Translations under genes and position numbers: made by a program
In this document: positions 1 through 10,647 of the stretch, in pieces
Layout of the letters: each line of letters begins with the position of its first letter
How positions within the stretch are numbered: the stretch's first letter is position 1
Notes under the pieces: model-generated
Told to the model about the DNA's origin: nothing
What the model saw: the letters and a program-made list of their open reading frames with translations, nothing else
Database searches by the model: none
Assembly: GCA_009801085.1 (NCBI GenBank)
Contig: VNWV01000003.1
Location: forward strand, 1,674,001-1,738,000
Reading direction: 5' to 3'
Length of the DNA stretch: 64,000 nt
Source of the DNA: Lasiodiplodia sp. COLG20
Lineage: Eukaryota; Ascomycota; Dothideomycetes; Botryosphaeriales; Botryosphaeriaceae

Positions 1-958
1 CTGTCATGTCCAACGGCAGACCCTGAAAGAAGGGGACGGAGTAGCGAGGTGGCGAAGCCGGGCCAGGTGCCTTTACACGGTGCACCGTAGCCCTGACCGC
101 ACCCTCAGTCGCTGCCTCGAATGCGTTACCGAAGTTGACGACGAATGTGCCGGCTACCGGCGTGGCGGGGATCCACGTCTGGCCGTCGGCGGCAAGCACT
201 TCCAAACCTGCGTGGTTGCCGACCTGCAACAGGAAGGTCAACCAGCCGCTGGAGTCCTTGTGCGCCCCGACACCCTGGCCGCCGTCGGACTCTTCGGCGG
301 GCGAGGGCGGATATTTGAGGAGCTTGATGCGGTGTTGTGGCGGGAGGTAGGATGATTCGGGGTCGACGAAAGTCCTGGCCGCTGGATGCTGGAAGAAATG
401 ATCGAACGTTCCGGTAGGAATACCAAACGCTTCTTCTACAAGGTGCACGAAGCGGTAAGAAAGTTCTTGCACAGCATTGTGGTAAGCAGTAAATGCTCGC
501 CTGAACCCTGGAAGTAGCTCCTCTGGTGGCCATTGGTTGGGACCACGTAGGCGCCAATAGAGCTGCGAGAAGTCACGACTATCGCCGGGCTGGTCCCGCG
601 TAGTAGTATTGCACTCGCGGTACACAACTGGAAGCTCCGTTGCGTAATCAAATTGCTCGCGAAGGTCCTTTTTCCCGAGAGTTGTTTCTTTAGCGAAGCC
701 GCTGTAACCAAGAAAGTGTGGAGAGTGGAGCTTGGAGAGACTGGATTTGACATTGCTGGGCAGGTCGAAGAGCGCTGGGAGTTTTCCCGTTAGCTCTGTG
801 ATGATGTGTTCTTCCACGCCATGGTTTCTGATATACAGGAAGCCGATGTTGAAGAGAGCGTCGTGTAGCTTGGCTAGTAGCACTGGACGCTCTACAGGGT
901 CCTCGGCAAGGCGCAGATCAAGAATCGGCAAAGACGAAGGCGGCGCAGATGGAGGCAT
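1..958 (-). CDS. 2-oxoglutarate/Fe(II) oxygenase, isopenicillin-N-synthase-like, C-terminus outside window
   Basis: Reads without a stop from the ATG at 958-956 to the window edge (319 codons, partial). The N-terminal part has the DIOX_N-type look of this superfamily (PILDL near residue 11, then GFLYIRNHGV around residue 39). The core shows the iron ligands His233 and Asp235 in GAHKDSS, a distal His in VHRV, and the 2-oxoglutarate-binding Arg-x-Ser in RYSVPFF near the edge. Such enzymes hydroxylate, desaturate or cyclise small molecules in fungi. The substrate cannot be read from sequence. It is divergent from ATG3, with a degraded repeat between them. No intron is needed in the visible part. 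The family is secure; the specific function is unknown. Confidence 0.88.
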   Translation of the reverse strand, partial: MPPSAPPSSLPILDLRLAEDPVERPVLLAKLHDALFNIGFLYIRNHGVEEHIITELTGKLPALFDLPSNVKSSLSKLHSPHFLGYSGFAKETTLGKKDLREQFDYATELPVVYRECNTTTRDQPGDSRDFSQLYWRLRGPNQWPPEELLPGFRRAFTAYHNAVQELSYRFVHLVEEAFGIPTGTFDHFFQHPAARTFVDPESSYLPPQHRIKLLKYPPSPAEESDGGQGVGAHKDSSGWLTFLLQVGNHAGLEVLAADGQTWIPATPVAGTFVVNFGNAFEAATEGAVRATVHRVKAPGPASPPRYSVPFFQGLPLDMT

Positions 959-1690
959 CTTGTTGCGTCGGCTGTGAGTAAGTTTCTTGGAGTGGCCGAC
1001 ATGCGGAGCAAGCAACGGACATGCCGCGATGACGTGATTGGAGGGGAAACTGTCCAGACAAGCTTCACGTCTGACTCCATGCCTCTCGCAGCCGATGGCT
1101 AGCATAGATTAATTTTTTGCTCATGTCATAAGTAGCTGACTTTCCTAAAGCAGAGCTGGGGCATAATTACGCTATGTTCTAGAGCCCTGATATTCTTCGC
1201 GCTAGCCATCGGCCAGGTCGACAAGCTGATGGTCAACATCGAGGACGCCAAACCTGTTTAGGCGACGATCCAGCAGGCCATCAGGATGTCTTGCCGGCAC
1301 ACTACTGCTCGGCACGCTGGCGCGCCAAATGATGCGATGCCGGAGCCGGTGACTCGTGCGTGTACGAGTCCACGGGGAATGATGTCAGTGGTTGCATGTC
1401 AGGCGCCAAGGTCACTCCGACGCTCACGTGCGATAAGTGCCTGGCCTTATCGCCTCACCGCCCGCGCCGGGTCCAAGGCAGCTGCCTCCGCTCAACCACC
1501 ACCTCTTTCGCTCTCTTCTTCCCAAACACCCGAAACACGCAAAGCACCATCATAGTCCCCGTTTTCATACTTCAGAAAGCGACCCGACCCCGCTTTCTGC
1601 AGCAAACTCGACCGGTTTCAAACAAAGCGGCCAAGTCAAGTCCCCAGCCGTACCACCCCGCATTCGCGCCCCACAACAGTGCTGCCCACC
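959..1690. other. Divergent intergenic region, 2OG oxygenase / ATG3
   Basis: No protein gene is supported here. It holds repeat copy A (about 1083-1214). From about 1480 to 1690 it is C-rich and T-rich, as expected of the 5' leader of ATG3. Confidence 0.5.
1083..1214 (+). repeat. MITE-like element, copy A (core deleted)
   Basis: Begins GCCGATGGCTAGC and ends GCTAGCCATCGG, the inner parts of the family's terminal inverted repeats, with CTCATGTCAT near the left and TATTCTTCGCGCTAGCC at the right as in copies B and H. The central palindrome is missing, and the outermost CAGAGGGG blocks are eroded. It lies between two divergent genes. Confidence 0.75.
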
Positions 1691-2813
1691 ATGAACTACC
1701 TTCGCAGCACGTTGAACACCCTGCGCGATACTTATGCGCCCGTAACCCATACCTCGACCTTCCGCCAAACCGGCCAGATAACACCCGAAGAGTTCGTTGC
1801 CGCCGGCGACTTCCTTGTCTACAAGTTCCCCTCCTGGTCCTGGGCCGACGCCTCCCACCCGTCTAAGCGCGTGAGCTACCTCCCTGAAGGCAAGCAATAC
1901 CTGGTCACGCGTGGTGTCCCTTGCCACCGCCGCTTGGACGATAACTTCGCGGGCGATGCTGGCGATGAGGGCACCGTCGTTGGTGATGGCTTCGCAGGCG
2001 GTGCTGGTGACGATGGAGACGACGGCTGGCTGAGAACCGGTGGCGGCGCCAACATGGGCGCGAGCCAGGAGCGCGCCGCGAGGGATGTGCGGACGGTCGA
2101 CGATAAGGGCGAAGTCAGCGATGCTCCCGAGACGGACGATGAAATCCCAGATATGGAAGATGAGGAGGATGACGAGGAAGCCATCATCCGCGACACCAAG
2201 GCCGGCTCTGGCACCGCTGCGTGAGTTCCGCTGTCGCGACTTCAATATCATATCCGCTAATACAGCTCACAGCCCTCTCCGCACCTACACGCTCTACATC
2301 ATGTATACTCCCTACTACCGTACGCCGCGCCTCTACCTTTCCGGCTACCTTTCTCCTTCGGAGCCGCTCCCTCCGCACTTGATGATGGAAGATATCGTTG
2401 GCGACTACAAAGATAAGACCGTAACGTTGGAGGACTTCCCTTTCCTTGACGTTGGCATCAAGATGGCCTCGGTGCATCCTTGCAAACACGCTTCGGTTAT
2501 GAAGGTGCTCCTTGACCGTGCTGACGCTGCGCTGAAGCTGCGTGTGGCAAAGATGAAGGCCGGTCAGGATGTAAGCAAGGGCCATGGTGCTGAGCTGGGC
2601 ATGGAAGGTCTCGCAGAACAGCTGGAAGGCGTGCAAATCGGCGATAAGAAGGATGACAAGAAAGGCGACGGCGACGAATGGGAGGTTCTGGACCAGGCAT
2701 CTACGCCTGAGGACGATGTTGCTATCCGGGTTGACCAGTATCTGGTTGTGTTCTTGAAGTTTATGGCCAGCGTCACTCCGGGCATTGAGCATGACTTCAC
2801 CATGGGCGTATAA
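1691..2813 (+). CDS. ATG3: Autophagy E2-like enzyme Atg3
   Basis: Join 1691-2220 and 2273-2813 (52-nt intron with a GCTAATAC branch site), 356 aa. Atg3 is the E2-like enzyme that takes Atg8 from Atg7 and passes it to phosphatidylethanolamine on autophagic membranes. Seen: the N-terminal helix and conserved [14 protein letters not shown], a long acidic flexible region (about residues 85-165) rich in Asp/Glu, the E2 strand [16 protein letters not shown], the catalytic Cys247 in HPCKHA, and the conserved C-terminus ending in [11 protein letters not shown]. The start at 1691 is chosen because CCACCATG is a good context and the protein then begins MNYLRSTL, like family members. A GTG-initiated extension of four codons is unlikely. 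Confidence 0.95.
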
Positions 2814-3590
2814 GCGAGAGCACTTCCCGCGCATACGTCGTACAGACTATTCCATACTTGGACACTTCACGAACGAACGTAGGGGCCCGGGATAGGCGTT
2901 CTTGCTATTACTTGCACTTAGCTATATTACGAAAGCGCTTAATCGAGGTGACGAGCGAGGGTTGGTTATCAGGCGTTTGGACAGGCACAGCAAAGGCAGA
3001 GACACTGTTGGGCGTCTTTCGTACCTTTCTCTCTATTATACCACAAAGGCTTGCGCCCGGATAGATTCGTTGCATTCAGATAGGTTATACAGTCCCCTCT
3101 CGCAGTTGATGGCTAGCATGGATTTTTTTTGGCTCATGTCATGGGTAGTTGAAGCTATCGTCCGGACGGGGATGTATAATTATTAATTCGACATTTACGT
3201 CCAGACGATAGCTTCAAATACCCGTAAATGTTCTTTTCTAACTAAAAGAAAAAAGAACAGACAAACTTACGATATGTAAACCATGCTGGGTATTCTTCGC
3301 GCTAGCCATCGGCTGCAGCACCCCTCTATACTAGTGATTCGTATCAGATCGCATGTAGAAGTTCCAAGGAGTGTGTCCATTGCTAATGAGTGATATTCCC
3401 ACCTTACGATTAAGTGAGATGAAAAAGTGATAGGCTAGAACGGTATCTCCAAACGTGTCACTCTCGAAAATACAAGCTCATGGCCTCGTTACCACCATTC
3501 CACGTTCTCTCTGAAATTCTCCTGGCTAAGGACTTTAGAGCCAGCATGAAATTGATCACTCCGTTCCTTTCTTCACTCCTCCTCTTACCT
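2814..3590. other. Convergent intergenic region with repeat copy B
   Basis: Between the ATG3 stop and the 3' end of the - strand secreted-protein gene. Apart from repeat copy B (3090-3328) I see no gene. Confidence 0.5.
3090..3328 (+). mobile_element. MITE-like element, copy B (full length)
   Basis: About 239 bp, flanked by TA at 3088-3089 and 3329-3330, consistent with a TA target duplication. The right end reads GGCTGCAGCACCCCTCT and the left end CAGTCCCCTCTCGCAG, imperfect inverted repeats of each other that continue into GGCTAGC / GCTAGCC. Inside are an 81-bp palindrome (3143-3223, arms with GAAGCTATCGTCC / CAGACGATAGCTTC) and a smaller hairpin with TGTTCTTTT / AAAGAACA arms (3229-3259). 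It has no coding capacity. Confidence 0.88.
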
Positions 3591-4224
3591 CTACCAGTGA
3601 TAAGTCCACCTCGCTGGCCTCTGCTGCTGCACTTCTCCCTCCTGCTGCCCCATCGCGCCACTGCTCCTCTTCATGCGCATGGCCTGGCCGCCATTGCCGG
3701 CGGTGGCGATGCGGCCGCCCAGCACGTCGGAGATGAAAGCCTTGACGGCGTTGACGTGCTTGGCCACGGCGTGGCCCTCGGCCGAGTTCTCGTCCAGGCC
3801 GGCGTGCGCCTCGATGTCGCGAGAGCCGATGGGCGAGGCGTAGTGGCCCGGCGCAACCTCGCCGTCGGCATCGATATGGCGGCGGACGATGATAGAGGCG
3901 GTCGTGTGGCCCGAGCGGGGGAAGCGGGCGGCGATGTCGTGCTGTTGCATTTCGCGTCAGTCGTTTCAGGAACCATAGCGGCAGAGGAGTGAAGGGGAAC
4001 GGGTGGAGCTGGTTTAGGAAAGAGGGTGGATTTTTTTTTTTAAATGATTGTCAGGGATGGGGAAACGATGAACTTTCAGTTTGGTCTTGAGCTCAACTAG
4101 TCGACTTTACCTCAGAGATGCCCTGCGCACGTAGAGTATCGATCTCGGCCTCGCTGGCAGGAGCGGGGAGCGCAACAACGCTGGTCACAGCGCCGAGCAT
4201 GATGGCGGCGACGGAGAACTTCAT
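3591..4224 (-). CDS. Small secreted protein, hypothetical
   Basis: Join 4224-4111 and 3941-3591 (169-nt intron, donor GTAAAG, acceptor CAACAG), 154 aa. The first exon encodes a clear signal peptide: MKFSVAAIMLGAVTSVVALP with a hydrophobic core, followed by Ala/Pro and an acidic segment. The mature part is hydrophilic, contains HTTASIIVRRHIDADG and a Gln-rich tail, and has no cysteine, unlike many fungal effectors. An in-frame TGA just before the acceptor rules out upstream alternatives for exon 2. I recognise no family. The intron is longer than its neighbours in this window, so the exon 2 junction is less certain than exon 1. Confidence 0.55.
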
Positions 4225-5624
4225 TGTGATTTGGGTGCTCTTGATGGGCTTGGTCTGGGACTAGAATTTAGGGCAACGTATATTGAGCGAGGGCTCTGCC
4301 CGATGATTTGACAGGTTCAGTACCAAAAGCTGGTTGCTGAACAAGACTTGATGCTTGGGAGGTTTGCAACGTTGAAGGAACGCAGTATCAAAGAGCGAAT
4401 AAGAGTGATAAGTGATGTCTAAAGAACGTAGAGATGAAGGCAGAGCTTGTTCGTCCCAGCTGCCTCTCAAACAAGCCGTCTGGCTGCTGGTGCAGAACAG
4501 CGGCGAGCAGGGGTCTCTTATACTACCACTCCACACCGCTTTGCAAACCGAGAGGTCCAACCCTTGGCTCTGTTCTCGTGAGTCGAGCTACGTTCCCCTC
4601 GCATAGACATCACACGAACAGGGCGCGTCAAAGGAATCGGGGACGAGGAAGAGTGAATGGAAAGGGGTAGCAGAGAAGCGAAGAAGGTGTGCTGTGTCGT
4701 CTGCAAGGAACCGCCGTTTGCTTTCTTGCCTCAACAGCCACCCTACACCTCTGCTATGAATAAGGTTAGACTTCCCTTTCCTTACACTAAATGTGAGACG
4801 CGTCGCGTTGGCGCACCGTGTCTTCTGGCATGTGAAATGAGGGAGCGCGAAGGAAAGGGTGCCGATGCAAGGGGTAAATACACGCGCACGAAAAGCATCC
4901 TACCGGGCAAGAGCAAGACGTTTTCTATGAATATTTGAAAATTGTGAGATTCTAACAGTCTTTCGAACGGTATATTGCGGGAAAAACTGGATGGCTGAAA
5001 GTGGAGGAAACAACGTCGACGATTCATGTTGAGACAGCAGGGCGACTGAACGTACAAATGATTCCCCAGCCGGAAACGGATCTTTGGCGCACTCGACGGA
5101 GCGATAAGCTCATCAATTACGCTCCCGAGGAATGTGGGATTGCCACACCTAATAATGCCCACCCACAAGTCCAGAGGCTCCCTTTCGTGCATCCGCGTCG
5201 GCCGGCCATCCGATTCACTTTGACGTGTTTCAGAGCATCCATAATCGTAGTCGGCACGTAGAACAGACAGGGCCGAGATGCAAAGGCCCCATAGACGGAG
5301 GGTAACGATAGTCCACGTGTGACCGGAGGAGGGACAGCAACGCCTCAATCGATTCATCGCCTCGATAACCCCTCTTTCCAATTGCGCCTTTTCTCAAATC
5401 TAACCAGCTTTTTCCCAACCCCATAGACCAGAAAGCAACCTCTCCAATACCCTTTTGTAGCCTCATCAACTAGTCATTCACGTCGTCGAATAGAAATCTT
5501 ATCGTCGTAGAGCCAGCCGCCTGAGAGACTTGAAACAAGCCATGATGGATATAGACTGACGCTGACACACGAGAAATTTCTCCTGCTGGAGGCCATGGTT
5601 CGGTTTCAAAATGTGCAAGAAAGA
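4225..5624. other. 1.4-kb intergenic region
   Basis: Upstream of the secreted-protein gene and downstream of the coiled-coil gene. Short ORFs on both strands, including one of 199 codons at 4782-5381 (-), show no domain, no splice-joined continuation and no family resemblance. I see nothing else. Confidence 0.45.
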
Positions 5625-7037
5625 TTAAAAGCCCTCGAAGTCGGCGAGGTTCCTTCTAGGCATTTCTCCTATGGGCGCACCAAAGTTGTAACTTCTTTTC
5701 GTCTTCAGTCTGATACCGGGAACCTGTGGCTCAGCTGGTCCTTCGTCATCTTCTGCTGGCTCGACTGGCAAAGATGCTGCATTGTCGAGAGGGTCGACTT
5801 CGGACTCGCTGGTTTCGGAAGGGGGAACTCCTTGCAAGACAGCGGGCCGCTGCTCCTCAGGATGCTCGCTGATGGAAGCGAGCTTCTCCTGCAAGACGTC
5901 TAGCATGCTTGAAGCCTCGGGCCTGTCTGGGCGGGGCGGAAGGAAAAGGGGTTCCTGCATGGCCGGATCTTCATCTTCACTTGACTCGCTCTGGACGGCG
6001 AATTCGTCCTCCACAGGGGCAACTGGCGGTGGGATGGCCTTAGGCGTCTTGTCGCCAGGGGTGGTTTGCATGCTGAAAGAACCTGCCCCAGGCGTGTGCC
6101 CTGCATGTCGTCGATACGCCTCGGGCGGTGGTGAAAGATGCGCAGCGGTGGATACTGGCGACGGCGGCTCCTCCTCGAAGTTTCCAACGCATGCACCCCC
6201 AACTACCACACATCAGTTACTGACAAGGCAGGTGAGGTACATCGACTAACCTGTGGTCATGCCATCCAGTCCATGGTGGGTGGCGGCGAACCTGGCGGGC
6301 TGGTATTGCAAGCCGGGGATCCCAGCCTGGGCGAGTTGGCGCGACGAGCCGGCTTGGGTAGGCGGACTCATGGAGCAGCCGGTCTGAGCAAGAGAAGGGG
6401 GGCTTTTCACGGGGGATACTCTGCTGCTTGCAGCGGAGGGTGGAGAGACAATATGGCTGTGGAAACTGTTGGGGTCGCCGAGGGCCAGCTCAGCCTGCTT
6501 TAGTTTGGTGGCCATGACGAGCATTTCCTGCTGTTTCGCGTCCAAAGCCGCTCGCAGACGTGCGATGTCTTGCTGGTACAGGTGCCGTTCTTGTTCCCAC
6601 ACACGCCGTTCGTTTTCAAAACTACTGCGGGCGCTGGCCAGCAGCTTCCTCCATTCGTCGGACGCAACGGAACCCATTCCGTCGGGATGGATGGCGGGGC
6701 CAGGCACCACTTGGGCGATGCCATGGTCGGGCGGCGTAAGCGGCGACGTGACGCGGTTGGTGCCGTTGCGCGAGCTGTGAGCGGACAGCGGAAGGGGGCT
6801 TGCCGAAGGGACGCTTTCGCGGGCGGGCACCGACGTGGGTATCATGGTGGGATGGGGGACGACGGGCGGCGGCAGACAGGAGAAGGGGAAAAACAGGGCG
6901 TCGTTCGGGGTCGGCTCGAAGGCGGCGGGCGGCGAGCGTGTTTTCCGCGGGTGCGCGAGCGGTGTACCGTTCGCTGTGGGTGGAGTCGCAGTCAGCCGTC
7001 GTCCGCGTGGCCGGTCAGGCTGAGGAGTCATCACCAT
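5625..7037 (-). CDS. Hypothetical protein with central coiled coil
   Basis: Join 7037-6251 and 6202-5625 (48-nt intron, GTTAGT donor, GTAG acceptor), 454 aa. Residues 1-110 are low-complexity, rich in Pro, Thr and Ser (RLTATPPTANGTPLAHPRK). A charged amphipathic helix, probably a coiled coil, follows at about 125-190 (FENERRVWEQERHLYQQDIA). The rest is Ser/Pro-rich and acidic, ending in an ordered-looking tail (RSYNFGAPIGEMPRRNLADF). I do not recognise the family. The helix suggests self-association or scaffold binding, which is inference only. Two in-frame ATGs at the start (7037 and 7031) are both possible. It is divergent from the alpha/beta hydrolase, 370 bp away. Confidence 0.65.
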
Positions 7038-7407
7038 TCGCTTGAGCGGGCGGAGGGAGGTGCTGGGCGGCTCCGGCGCCGCTGTCTGGAGAATGTAGGC
7101 GGGGCATCGCTGGCTCGGTCAGAGGTTGGTTGGGAGAAGGCGCTCGCTGTCAGAGGCGTGGCAGGCCAGACATGACGCAGCATGCCACACAAGACCCTGC
7201 CCATTTGCCAGAGTATGTGCTAGATTCCGATTCGGCTGGCCCGCCGGTTCCTGCAGATCCCAGGCCTTGGCGCAGCAGGGCGGGACGTGTTACAAGCCCA
7301 TTGCGCGGCGGCAGGCCTGCATCTCTGCCTCGCACGGCCTCGGGGTTCGCAGCTGCCGCGAGCCCAAGGGTCTCCGTCTGCAGCGTTCAAGCTTTTTTTT
7401 TTCGGCG
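7038..7407. promoter_or_regulatory. Shared divergent promoter region
   Basis: 370 bp between two divergently transcribed genes. A T-rich tract (TTTTTTTTTT at about 7393-7402) lies directly before the hydrolase ATG. No firm TATA box was seen. Confidence 0.35.
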
Positions 7408-8470
7408 ATGATGCAATCCCGCACGCTTGCCCTCTCCACCAAGCCGGGCGCGAGCCTGCGATACTCCACCCTCCCCGCATCGCCTGAACACGGACCCTTC
7501 TCCACCACCTTATTCGTATTCCTCAACGGCTTGCTGTTGCCCCGATCCTCGTGGGTCGCCGCCATCGACAGCCTTGCCGCAACCCGCTCGCGCCAGCAAC
7601 GGCCGGTCCCGCACCTTCTGACGTATGACCGCTACGGCCAGGGCGACTCCGATCCGGATCCCACTGATGATCCGCGCTCGCCCTACGGCCATGACGCACG
7701 CTCAGTTGTCGCTGACTTGCACCGCTTCTTGGTCGAGGTCTGCGATAGCCATCTGTCCACGACGCTGGGTCATCTCAGCCTGGTGTTCGTCGCCAACTCC
7801 ATCGGCTGCCCTCTTGCACGCCTCTACGCAGCAGAACACCCTGGCCTCGTCGCAGCCTGCCTCTTCCTCGACTCCATGATGGCCAACACAGACTTTGTGT
7901 CGCTTTTCCCCGACCCGGATGTCCCAACCACTCTTCCTGCAGGAGTCACTGTCGACGAGCTTCGCAAGGCGAGGGAAGGGTATAGACGCATGTTCCATCC
8001 GACTATCCCCAACCCGGAGCATTTCGACAGGCGCAATCTCCCTGCGCTGCTACCAGAAGCAGGCCACCCTCGACTGCCTGCCGGTCCAGACGGCAAAGCT
8101 CCGTATCTGGTTGTCGTCGGCCACGATCCGGATGAGTTTGCGGAACAGGGCGAGACGGTATTTCCTACCCCTCGCCTCAGCATGTGCAGCACCGTCAAAG
8201 AAGCACGGCTTGAATTTGTTCAACGATTTCGTAGCTAACATGCTACTCCAGGGAAGTCTGCATGTGCCAAAGGCTTTGACGAACGCCTACGTTAATCCAG
8301 CATGGCAGACGTATAACAATGGGCTGGCCCGACTTGTACAAGAAGGCTGTCGCGTCGAGGGACCAGTGATTGCGAAGAGATGCGGCCATTTCATTCAAAA
8401 AGACAGCCCAGCATTCGTCGCGGAGCAGCTCGGTCTGTTGATGGACAGGCTGTTGGGTGAGGCCTGTTGA
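7408..8470 (+). CDS. Alpha/beta-hydrolase fold protein
   Basis: Join 7408-8157 and 8252-8470 (94-nt intron, donor GTATTT, acceptor CTCCAG), 322 aa. Seen in order: a hydrophobic strand with FVFLNGLLLPRSSW (oxyanion-hole loop region), YDRYGQGDSD (as in the DRxGxGxS loop of the fold), the nucleophile-elbow region FVANSIGCPLARLY with Ser in A-N-S-I-G, a late strand APYLVVVGHDPDEF, and a C-terminal His in RCGHFIQKDSP that can serve as the catalytic base. The start is the first of two tandem ATGs; a longer upstream reading frame is G/C-rich and non-conserved. The substrate is unknown. The elbow differs from strict G-x-S-x-G. Confidence 0.82.
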
Positions 8471-10647
8471 TATTGTAAGTGCTCTGAAGACATTGATCGT
8501 TTATCTTCCAGGTTGAATACAGGGGGTATTGTAGCCGACGGCTAGCGTGAATTTATTTTCGCTCATACCATGGGTAGTTGAAGTTATCATCCGGACGTGA
8601 ATGTACAATTATTAATTCCACGGTTACATCCGGATGATAGCTTCAAATACCCATAAATGTTCTTTTTAACTAAAAGAAAGAAAGAACAGAGGCATACTTA
8701 CGCGACGTTGTATAGCCCTGCTATTCCTGCAGTACCCCTCTGTATATGGATGCAACCGGGTTGAAGACGGGGACGATCTTGCGTCATTATAAGAAAAGAC
8801 AGCAGGGAAGTGCAAGGTCGGCACGGAAACACAACCGATCATATGTGGGCAGGAACCATGTGGACGTTCGTTTAAAGTTTCTCTCAGAGCATGGGCCGAA
8901 TGGCACAATATTCCGGGTGACACCGAGCTGACTCGGTTTGGACTTTGATAAAGTCCGCCCCTCGTTTGGGGTCGCGTCGCCTTCGATGCTCACCTCGAAT
9001 TGGTCGCGAGCTTGTCCAGTATGTGTGAAATGGTGCATATAATTCGCACAGACGGTGCACATGAGCTGCACTGTCCATGCGACAAGCAGCGAGAGACAAG
9101 ACCAAATGCTGCAGCCTGGCCATTGATAGCGGACTATATCAAGGTTCAAATCCACGACAGAATGCATTCCTCAGTGCTGCGCTGTGACAAGTACCATGTT
9201 CTGCACCTCCCCGCTTTTGTTGTATGGATAGAGAGTGTTCCTTGAACATTTCAACCAAATGCTGTCCGGTAAGCTGGATGCATCTACCCTATCGTATGGG
9301 GAGTCAACGTCACTTGGATAATGCAACGCGAGGGCGGAATGATGGATTGGTGGAAGCATCTAACGTGTGCGCGGCGTACCAGAGCGAGACTTGGACATAA
9401 GTGTCTTAGTGAGCCAGTGACAGGCACAACGTTACTGTACCTGTGGCAAAACGCCGCACGTCCAAGGCTCGAAGGAGATGGCTGCCGATCGACGATCCAA
9501 CTAGGCGGGCTGGTGATGTCATTCGAACACCGGTGTTGAGATTCCACATGTCGTCCCGAAGCAGAAGAAGGGGTGTGGTGGGGGGCAGAGCGACAGGGGC
9601 CGGGTTGACAACACCAGGGTCCTCGGCAGGCGACCCACACACGATTCCGCGACATGGAAAGGCAGTGTCCTGGGACGGCCCCGCGCTCGGAATACACTCC
9701 GCGGAGGAGGTGCGCATTCATGTGTGCAGAGCCGTCTGGCTGGGGCCTGGGCTGATGGTGCTCTGGAGACGCCGACAGAACCTCTCCCAACGCTCGCTCG
9801 GGCAGCACTGGCCTGCGCCCTGCCGCCGAGGGCGATGCCAAAGAGATTACCGGGCGGCGTAGCAGCCTGGGACGCGCGCTCGGGCAGCGTTAGGGCAGTC
9901 TGATTGGGCCGGAAGTAACATCCGGCCAGGTGCTCTGCCGATGTGGAGTTTTGCTACCCAGCGGCGCACCATCACTTCTTCCAGCTCCCGCCATTCGTGT
10001 GCGCCTTGCTCAGGGACGGGCACGCGTTTGCCGCGCGGGAGAGAGTTTGCCGGGTGGGCGTGGACGCGCGACTCTGACGTCTTGGGCGGCGCAGAGCTGC
10101 CATTGGCCGTGCGGCAGTCTCTCCCGGACGGCGCCCGCGGTGCATTACCAGGCCAGGACGACAAAGCGGGCGCTGGACGTCGTGAGGTTGAAATTGCAGA
10201 CGGCTGCCGGTGGCCGTGCACTGCAGTGCGATCTCCCTGTCGTGATTGGCTTGCTGCGGCTCCCAGCGAGGAGCCCAGTTCTAAACATCGGGGACGAGGA
10301 CATCCTCCCGGCTTCGCGATCCTCTTCGCGCAGGCCTCCTGCGCATTACGGCCAGAGGCACCTCGGGACTCTTCGCCGCGTGCGCCCAGTCACGCCTCCA
10401 TCGCAGGCGCCGCCACAACGCCAGAACACCAGTCCCCCGCCGTGTCGACCCCTCGGCGCCGCTCTCGCCCAAGGCTCGCTCCGCCCGCAGCACCTGCCCT
10501 CGGCCGTCGTTGTTCGCTCGCGTTGGGTTGTGGACCCCCACGGAAGCTCCGTGTGCGTGCGTGGAGGCTGCTTCTTCGCCGCGACTTCTCCATCTCTCCC
10601 AGCATCAACATCCATCGCCTGGTGCATGAAAGCCGCCACACAAGACC
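8471..10647. other. 2.2-kb intergenic region upstream of the Zn2Cys6 regulator
   Basis: Contains repeat copy C at its left end. From about 9850 to 10640 the sequence is GC-rich with overlapping open frames in several phases, none with a recognisable domain. It is best read as the promoter and long 5' leader of the regulator starting at 10648, possibly with upstream ORFs. Confidence 0.45.
8520..8742 (+). mobile_element. MITE-like element, copy C (full length)
   Basis: 223 bp between TA dinucleotides (8518-8519 and 8743-8744). The left end is CAGGGGGTATTGTAGCCGAC and the right end is CCTGCAGTACCCCTCTG. The internal 81-bp palindrome spans 8572-8652 (TGAAGTTATCATCCGGAC / ATCCGGATGATAGCTTCA). A second hairpin with TGTTC / GAACA ends lies at about 8658-8688. 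It begins 49 bp after the hydrolase stop codon, so it probably contributes to that gene's 3' end. Confidence 0.9.

Noticed and set aside
1565..2251. 228-codon - strand open frame
   Set aside because: Opposite ATG3 exon 1, which has unmistakable conserved motifs.
4782..5381. 199-codon - strand open frame
   Set aside because: No domain, mixed composition, no intron-linked continuation; kept as intergenic.
9143..9153. GGTTCAAATCC resembling a tRNA B box
   Set aside because: No matching A box, acceptor stem or anticodon arm could be drawn around it.
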